Part shown: positions 59,701 through 64,000 of the stretch, in pieces
Position numbering within the stretch: the stretch's first letter is position 1
Layout of the letters: each line of letters starts with the position of its first letter
Source of the DNA: Brevundimonas sp. PAMC22021
GTDB lineage: Bacteria > Pseudomonadota > Alphaproteobacteria > Caulobacterales > Caulobacteraceae
Assembly (NCBI RefSeq): GCF_019443405.1
Contig: NZ_CP080376.1
Coordinates: 620,001-684,000 of the forward strand
Length of the DNA stretch: 64,000 nucleotides
Direction: 5' to 3'
Notes under the pieces: generated by a model
Told to the model about the DNA's origin: nothing
The model's input: only the letters and a program-made list of their open reading frames with translations
Database searches by the model: none
Position numbers and translations under genes: made by a program

Positions 59701-60988
59701 CGCCGTCGATGTCGAAGCGGCCGTCGCGCGCCTGGACGTTCAGAGGGCCTGCGATGCGGGTCGCGCGATAGCTGGCGAGAGACGCGTTCAGCAGACTGGC
59801 CTGGCCCGAAAGGCTCCAGGTCTGGGCGTCGCCCTTGAAAACGCCGGTGTAGGCGGTGGGGCCGGCGATCTCGGTTCCGGCTAGCCGGGTCAGGGATGGC
59901 GTTGCGACCTCAAGCGCGATGCCGCCGGGCGAGGCGCGATCTTCCTTGCGCAGCTTGCCCTGCGCCCGCGAGGTCAGGTTCTCGGCGTCCAGCACCCAGG
60001 CCACGCCCTGGAAGGCGTCGTCCGAGCGGTCGGGCACGATGGCGAAGCCGAACCGGGCGGTGCGGCCGACGCGCGTGACGAACGGCTCAAGCAGGTCGGA
60101 GCCGGAGAAGTCGAAATAGCCGGACAGCCGTCCGCCGTTCTCGCCGAACCGGCCCTTGATCGTCAGCGGCGTGAACTGCCCGGTCTGGACGCGAGCATCG
60201 ATGACCTCGCCGTTGACCAGGGCATGGGCGGCGAAGGGCTGGTCCGGCGAATAGCCGAGCGCGCCGGCGATCGGGCCGCCTTGCGCCTCCTGCGCGCGCA
60301 GATTCAGGCGCAGGTCCGACATCTCCTCGCCCAGGGTGGCGGCGAGACGCAGGTAATCGCCAGGGCGGCTGAGGCTGTCGGCGTTGACGTTGGCCGTCTT
60401 TGCGCCAAAGCGCGGAATGGCGGCGTCGCCGGCCAAGCGCCAGCGGCCGTACTCCTTTGAGAAGTTCTCCAGCAGTTCGACATTGGCCGAGAACTTGTCG
60501 ATCACGACGCCGATGGGCGCGGGGCGGGGCGGCTCGCCGGTCGGAGGCTCGGGCACAGGGCGGCGGATCAGGCGGATCTGGTCGGCGCTGATCTCGTCGG
60601 CATGGAAGCGGCGAAAGACGAGCTGAAGATAGCTCCAGTCCACCCGCACATTGCGCGCCTCCAGCCAGACGCCGTCACGATCGGTGATGGTGACGCGCGC
60701 CAGGGTGAAGTCGTCGAACAGGTCGCCCGACAGCCCCTCGACGTTGATGCGGCCGTAGCGGCCGATCTTCTTGCCGGCCACGAAGCTGGTGACCAGTTCG
60801 CGGCCCGGGCCGCTGAGCAGATAGGTCCGCCCCCCGATAAAGGCGACCAGCGCCAGCACGATCACCGCCGCCAGGATCGAGCCGATGATCAGGCCCGCGA
60901 CCTGCAGGCGGGTGCGCTTCTTCTTCGCCTTGACCGCGGGGGTCTCAGGCTTGGGCTGGTCCGAGGCGGGAGGCGGCGTGTCGGTCAA
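56744..60988 (-). CDS. tamB: Translocation and assembly module protein TamB
   Basis: A 1414-residue envelope-spanning protein, in studied members bridging the inner membrane and TamA and implicated in outer-membrane protein insertion or lipid transport. N-terminal Lys-rich cytoplasmic part, one helix (about residues 28-55, LQVAGLIIGSILAAVIVLAL), then long AsmA-like beta repeats, and the DUF490 C-terminal domain (EIFVRGRGLNLELSLAASVR, IRVTGTAASPVIALTSTPQL, ILSQVLFGRSASQLSAFEAA) ending in beta strands (SLSIRWRRES). The start overlaps the tamA stop (ATGA). Confidence 0.95.
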   Translation of the reverse strand: MTDTPPPASDQPKPETPAVKAKKKRTRLQVAGLIIGSILAAVIVLALVAFIGGRTYLLSGPGRELVTSFVAGKKIGRYGRINVEGLSGDLFDDFTLARVTITDRDGVWLEARNVRVDWSYLQLVFRRFHADEISADQIRLIRRPVPEPPTGEPPRPAPIGVVIDKFSANVELLENFSKEYGRWRLAGDAAIPRFGAKTANVNADSLSRPGDYLRLAATLGEEMSDLRLNLRAQEAQGGPIAGALGYSPDQPFAAHALVNGEVIDARVQTGQFTPLTIKGRFGENGGRLSGYFDFSGSDLLEPFVTRVGRTARFGFAIVPDRSDDAFQGVAWVLDAENLTSRAQGKLRKEDRASPGGIALEVATPSLTRLAGTEIAGPTAYTGVFKGDAQTWSLSGQASLLNASLASYRATRIAGPLNVQARDGRFDIDGDIRASGGSAEGVIGALLGAQPRVQLEAARMKDGAILLERVNATGQALALNGSGSRNLLGGLSFRGRAEITDLSRVQPGARGAFGGPIQAASARTGAPWSIRFDGRGRGLVTGLGELDRVLGQQPRLQLAGLLNGGRIELNQGELTGANGRASARGLIEPEGRLRLALNWNAQGPFNAGPAEIAGNLRGQGAVTGTLAQPRADLTANFDRITAGALQLTDADLTLSFRKGADASDGRIVVTSGSNYGPARAAGNFFLGGNQIRLTEVDLNAGGVTAQGAVALSNNVPSSADLTFTARPGAFLQTGEAQGRVRLLDGGGADSAILDVTARNVKPAGSDIVIRNLALNGRGTLERLPFDLALDVGGGTPVQFNGNGLYSRQGQNQSVTLSGGGRVREIAFTTRNPAVVALSGDGRVARVDLNVGGGMLMGELRQDSDSAIIQADLTSVELGSLAPDLRGRATGRVSLRGAGNDLSGSANVTLDQIRSIDAPRGLAVDGQLNATLLNNVLRIQASAVDEGAVRANADLTLPVEASAAPLRLAIARTRPMSGNVSIQGQVQPIWDLFLGGERSLSGNVNGQATIAGTLNAPRLNGRLDLADGAYFEGSTGTRLNALNLATRFDDTTAYLERFSANDGDGGTVSGEGRIGLRQGSASNLRLVLNRFRIIDNDLAEARGSGTLTAARATDGKIALAGRLNVDEATISANDLPGSNGIVRMDVVEINKPGGDTDETARPATTGGPPIALDIDLTGREIFVRGRGLNLELSLAASVRGTIAQPVLDGRANVVRGDYEFAGKRFIFDDRGYVTLSTDVNRIRLNIEATREDPALTATIRVTGTAASPVIALTSTPQLPQDEILSQVLFGRSASQLSAFEAAQLAAGVASLAGGGGFDVIGNLRELAGLDRLSFGGTASAVTVAGGRYITDNVYLEIIGGGEGGAAVNVEWQVRRNLALSSQFGGTGDTSLSIRWRRESREPGQRQDRRPNRELRR

Positions 60989-62781
60989 AAGGCCTGGCCG
61001 ATGCTGATGTAGAGTTGAAAGGCGGCGTCGCCGACCTGGGCGTCGAGCGGCACGGCGATGTCGGCGCGGATGGGGCCGAACGGCAGCTTGTAGCGCACGC
61101 CCAGACCCGCGCCGTAGCGCATGTTGGAGAAGTTCGGCGTTTCCTGAAAGCCGACCGCGCCCGCGTCGATAAAGGCCACGGCCTGGAAGCTCTCGCCGAT
61201 GTCGCGACGCACCTCCAGCGCGGTTTCGAACAGCGACAGGCCGCCGCGCGGGGTGTTGTCGGGCAGGCGCGGACCGACGCCCTGATATTCATAGCCGCGC
61301 ACCGAACCGCCGCCGCCCGAATAGAACAGCCGGTCGGCCGGCACCGTCAGCTCCTCGCCGCCGAGGATAGAGCCGATGCGGATGCGGCCGGCCAGCACGG
61401 TGCGGCCGCCGTCGGTGACCGGCAGATAGCCGGTCGCCACGAAGTCGTTGCGCAGGAACAGCACGGTGTCGTCGCCGGCCACGGCCGTGGGCTGGACCGA
61501 GGCGGTCAGGCGATAGCCGCTTCTGGGGTCTAGCGGATCGTCGGACCGATCCATGTAGGCCGAGCCGCGCAGGGTGACGATGGCCAGATCGCGGTCGAAG
61601 TCCACCGGCTGGGGCGGGTCGAACGCATAGTCGAACCGGTTCTCGTTATAGTGGCCGGCGTCCACGCCGATGCCGTAGCTGAAGTAGGAGGTGCGGCCGA
61701 TGCGCTGGCGCAGGTCGGCCGACAGCACCAGGGCCTGGCGGACGTAGGCGTCGGTATCCTCGTTGACCACGGCGGCCTGCATCGCCAGCGTGCGGCCGGG
61801 CCGGCGCCAGTGCGGCAGGCTGAGGTCCACGCCGATGCGGCTGTCGATGCTGGCCAGGCGCGCCTGGTAGCGCAGGGTGTCGGCGCGGCCGAACCGGTTG
61901 TAGTGGGTCCAGATCAGGTCCACGCCCGAGCCTTCGGCCGTGGAATAGCTGGCGCCCGCCTCCAGGATGCGGCGGGGCCGATCCTGGAGCGAGACGATCA
62001 CGGGACGCAGGCCCGCTTCGGTGTTCTGGGCCTGGGGCGCCAGCGCCACGCCGACGCCGTCGTAGACGCCGGTCTCCAGCAGGCGCCGCTCCAACTCGGC
62101 CACGTCCTCGGGATCGTAGCGGTCGCCCTCGTCCCATGGCGCAAGGCCCGCCACCCAGGCCGGGTTGGTGCGGCCCTCGGTTTCCAGCCGGACGCCGTTC
62201 AGCCGCACCAGCTCGCCCGAGGCGATGCGGTATTCGGGCGCAACTGTCCAGGCGGCGTGATCGACCACGACCCGGCGCGGGTTGGCGGCGGCGTCGGCAT
62301 AGCCCTGGCGGGTCAGGGAGGCGACGACACGGCCTTCGCCGGCGATCACGTCCACCGCCCGGCCGGGCGCGCCGGCCTCCAGGTCGATGGCCTCGATGGC
62401 GGTCGCGGCGCTGGTCTCGTCAGGCGCCGGCGCGGCCCACTGCACCGTCGGCGGCGTCAGGACGAAGCGGCGGCCGGGCGTGACCTGCACGATGGCGACC
62501 GGCGTCTCCTCGCCCTCGACGATGTCTTCCAGCACCGGCTGATAGTAGCCTTCGGAGCGCAGCAGGGCTTCGGCCGACCCCATCGCCGCGCGAGCTCTGC
62601 GACGCGCCTCGAAGCGGCTGGAGGGGGCGCCATCGACTTCCCCGACCGCCTGCTCCAGCTGTCGACGCAGGTCGCCGTCGATCTCGCCGCGAATTTGGGC
62701 GCGCGGATCGGCGTGGGCGGCGGCCCCGCAGGCGGAGCCGAGCGCAAGCGCGGCAAGAAAGAGCTTCGGCCTGGACGTCAA
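60985..62781 (-). CDS. tamA: Translocation and assembly module protein TamA (Omp85 family)
   Basis: A 598-residue outer-membrane Omp85 protein: a signal peptide (TSRPKLFLAALALGSACGAA), three POTRA domains (about residues 35-260), and a 16-strand barrel whose last strands hold GGGGSVRGYEYQGVGPRLPD (the RGY loop) and end FQLYISIGQAF. TTG at 62781 is preferred because it gives the signal peptide directly and has AAGGG upstream; ATG at 62841 would prefix 20 residues without a ribosome site. It forms an operon with tamB and follows a small lipoprotein gene. Confidence 0.93.
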   Translation of the reverse strand: MTSRPKLFLAALALGSACGAAAHADPRAQIRGEIDGDLRRQLEQAVGEVDGAPSSRFEARRRARAAMGSAEALLRSEGYYQPVLEDIVEGEETPVAIVQVTPGRRFVLTPPTVQWAAPAPDETSAATAIEAIDLEAGAPGRAVDVIAGEGRVVASLTRQGYADAAANPRRVVVDHAAWTVAPEYRIASGELVRLNGVRLETEGRTNPAWVAGLAPWDEGDRYDPEDVAELERRLLETGVYDGVGVALAPQAQNTEAGLRPVIVSLQDRPRRILEAGASYSTAEGSGVDLIWTHYNRFGRADTLRYQARLASIDSRIGVDLSLPHWRRPGRTLAMQAAVVNEDTDAYVRQALVLSADLRQRIGRTSYFSYGIGVDAGHYNENRFDYAFDPPQPVDFDRDLAIVTLRGSAYMDRSDDPLDPRSGYRLTASVQPTAVAGDDTVLFLRNDFVATGYLPVTDGGRTVLAGRIRIGSILGGEELTVPADRLFYSGGGGSVRGYEYQGVGPRLPDNTPRGGLSLFETALEVRRDIGESFQAVAFIDAGAVGFQETPNFSNMRYGAGLGVRYKLPFGPIRADIAVPLDAQVGDAAFQLYISIGQAF

Positions 62782-62847
62782 ACTCGACCCTTCGTCTTGG
62801 CCGCCGGGTAACGTCCGGCGAATGCGTGAGGCGAACCGCATGAACGG

Positions 62848-63114
62848 TCAGTAGAACAGGGTTTCGCTTTCCGGCTGAACCGACTCTTCCGAGGTCTTGG
62901 GCTCGGGCGGCAGGGTCTCGGGCGGCGGGGTGGTCGGCGCGGGATCGCGCACGTCGGGGGCCACGACCGGCGCGGCCGAATCCTCGGCGGCGGGCGCGAC
63001 GGGCTCGGCCTCGACGGCCATCGGCCGTTCGTCCACGTCTCGTTCCTGAACATCGTCGCAGGCGGACAGCGACAGGGCGCCCGCTGCGGCCAGAGCGAAA
63101 AGAATGCGCTTCAT
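62848..63114 (-). CDS. Small proline-rich lipoprotein upstream of tamA
   Basis: An 88-residue lipoprotein: signal MKRILFALAAAGALSLSAC with lipobox LSAC, then an acidic, Pro/Glu/Ala-rich, probably disordered chain ending ESETLFY. No family is recognised. It lies directly before tamA on the same strand, so a link to the TAM machinery is plausible. ATG at 63114 is the only start that yields the signal peptide directly. Confidence 0.75.
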   Translation of the reverse strand: MKRILFALAAAGALSLSACDDVQERDVDERPMAVEAEPVAPAAEDSAAPVVAPDVRDPAPTTPPPETLPPEPKTSEESVQPESETLFY

Positions 63115-63258
63115 CGACTTGAATTCCCCGACTTCTCCACGCCAACGCTTTGAAAGCGCGGCCGTTCCCATGTCGAGCGCGCAATCCATGGATCGCCGCT
63201 CAAGATCGCCAGTCGCATCGCCTGATGGCGGCAACGAGGCTGGCTTGAAAATGAGAGA

Positions 63259-63335
63259 TGGTACGTCCTCTCGGGCTCGAACCGAGGACCCTCTGATTAA
63301 AAGTCAGATGCTCTAACCAACTGAGCTAAGGACGC
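63259..63335 (-). tRNA. tRNA-Lys (UUU)
   Basis: A 77-nt cloverleaf reads from 63335. Acceptor GCGTCCT pairs with AGGACGT (one G-U), D arm GCTC...GAGC, anticodon stem TCTGA/TCAGA with loop CTTTTAA giving anticodon UUU, T arm CTCGG/CCGAG with loop TTCGAGC, discriminator A and an encoded CCA. It is transcribed on the minus strand. Confidence 0.95.
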
Positions 63336-63487
63336 GCCGACGCTGCGGCCGAGAAGGCGGACCGCTGCTGGGCGCCTTCTGTCGCGTCGGGCCGTTCCGG
63401 TCAAGGGCGAAGGCCGTCAACCGGCGATCTCGGAACAAGGCTCATGCGCGCCGGGTTCTTGTTGAAGCAACCCACAAGGAGCGATCC

Positions 63488-63817
63488 ATGCCGCATCAGA
63501 ACACGTCATCGTCGGACGCGACGGCCCAGAACGGGGTCGGCGACAAGCAGATGCCCAACGATCCGGGCCAGGACCAGAACGCCTCCGCCCATCCGGAGGC
63601 GAGCCGCTATGCGGCCGAGAACCTGGCCGATTCGACCCTGGCGCCGCCGGCAGCAGGCGAGGTCGACGACTATCTGGACGAGGGCGACGGCCTGGGCGGC
63701 GCCAATGTCCAGTCAGGCGGCAACAACGCCAATCGTCCCATCGGAACCGAGGGCGACCGCGGACAGGGCCCCAAGACGCGCGCCGCCAACCGCGACGAGG
63801 TTCGAGGACAGGATTGA
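63488..63817 (+). CDS. Acidic hydrophilic protein of unknown function
   Basis: A 109-residue protein that is rich in Asp, Asn, Gln and Gly and has no Cys (MPHQNTSSSDATAQNGVGDK; DYLDEGDGLGGANVQSGGNN). It looks intrinsically disordered, of the kind that stress-tolerance hydrophilins show, but no family match is claimed. AAGGAGCGATCC precedes the ATG. Its TGA overlaps the TTG of the following gene (TTGA). Confidence 0.68.
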   Translation: MPHQNTSSSDATAQNGVGDKQMPNDPGQDQNASAHPEASRYAAENLADSTLAPPAAGEVDDYLDEGDGLGGANVQSGGNNANRPIGTEGDRGQGPKTRAANRDEVRGQD

Positions 63818-64000
63818 TCCACAAGGTTTCTCGCCGGGCGCGGGACCGGTCCTGCGTCCGTCGCCTGTTCGCCTGTTCGGTTCTCGCCGGCGTCGTGATG
63901 GCGACCGGCGCCTGCGCCAGCCATCCGGCCGGGCGGGGGATCGGACAGGTGCGACAGGGTTTCGGCGCGGCGATCGGCGCGCCTCTGGAAGACCTCAACC
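63814..64000 (+). CDS. Probable lipoprotein, C-terminus outside the window
   Basis: Starts at a TTG overlapping the previous stop (TTGA). The visible 62 residues carry a basic N-terminus (IHKVSRRARDRSCVRRLF), a hydrophobic segment (ACSVLAGVVMATGAC) whose TGAC could be a lipobox, and GQVRQGFGAAIGAPLEDLN beyond it. Translation coupling suggests that it is cotranscribed with the preceding acidic protein. No family recognised from this fragment. Confidence 0.65.
   Translation, partial: MIHKVSRRARDRSCVRRLFACSVLAGVVMATGACASHPAGRGIGQVRQGFGAAIGAPLEDLN

Noticed and set aside
63352..63380. AGAAGGCG/CGCCTTCT inverted repeat beside tRNA-Lys
   Set aside because: Eight-base stem with a 13-base loop and no T-rich tail on either strand; too weak to call a terminator or operator.
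1..64000. CRISPR arrays, insertion sequences, rRNA and integrases
   Set aside because: No regularly spaced direct repeats, transposase or integrase motifs, or rRNA sequence were found on either strand by eye.

Overview
The window is GC-rich, densely coded chromosomal DNA from a Caulobacterales alphaproteobacterium, most likely Brevundimonas. Supporting signs are: a GyrA with Ala and Met at the quinolone positions 83 and 87 (which I recall being described for B. diminuta); two flagellins plus FlaG; an alphaproteobacterial SOS box (GTTC-N7-GTTC) before ssb; tandem S46 dipeptidyl-peptidases; an arginine succinyltransferase operon; and frequent ATGA/TTGA start-stop overlaps. No rRNA, CRISPR array, insertion sequence or complete prophage is visible.

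Layout. 1-3.0 kb: an EmrAB-like efflux pair with its TetR regulator. 3.1-8.0 kb: two tandem S46 dipeptidyl-peptidases and a GNAT. 8.2-11.2 kb: a DevCAB-like ABC exporter. 11.2-16.5 kb: enoyl-CoA hydratase, small proteins, a retropepsin-like protease, PgsA, two LPS-type glycosyltransferases and a beta carbonic anhydrase. 16.5-17.2 kb: a VapBC toxin-antitoxin pair with an operator palindrome. 17.2-24.5 kb: UvrC, a DMT protein, a pteridine reductase/FolB pair preceded by a 26-residue membrane peptide, small membrane proteins and exonuclease III. 24.5-30.4 kb: a secreted triple-repeat cysteine protein, a second enoyl-CoA hydratase, then GNAT, DUF1285, NUDIX and CCA-adding enzyme, and an EEP-family protein.

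30.4-40.7 kb is the most unusual part. An ECF sigma/anti-sigma pair is followed by a hairpin-rich intergenic stretch and a compact six-gene phage-type lysis cassette: two tiny ORFs, a holin candidate, an M15 endolysin, and an Rz spanin with an Rz1 lipoprotein nested out of frame. There are no other phage genes. Next come flagellin, FlaG, a second flagellin, and a 902-residue protein combining flagellar-like ends with a beta-propeller.

40.7-51.5 kb: ssb with its SOS box, a DMT transporter, SodC with an altered zinc site, gyrA, an aminotransferase, coaD, two periplasmic cyclophilins, Ppx/GppA, HspQ and phenylalanine hydroxylase. 51.5-56.7 kb: an ast operon (astA-astD-astB) led by an M20 hydrolase, with no astC or astE. 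56.7-63.1 kb: a lipoprotein, TamA and TamB. The end holds tRNA-Lys(UUU), an acidic hydrophilic protein and a lipoprotein cut by the window edge.
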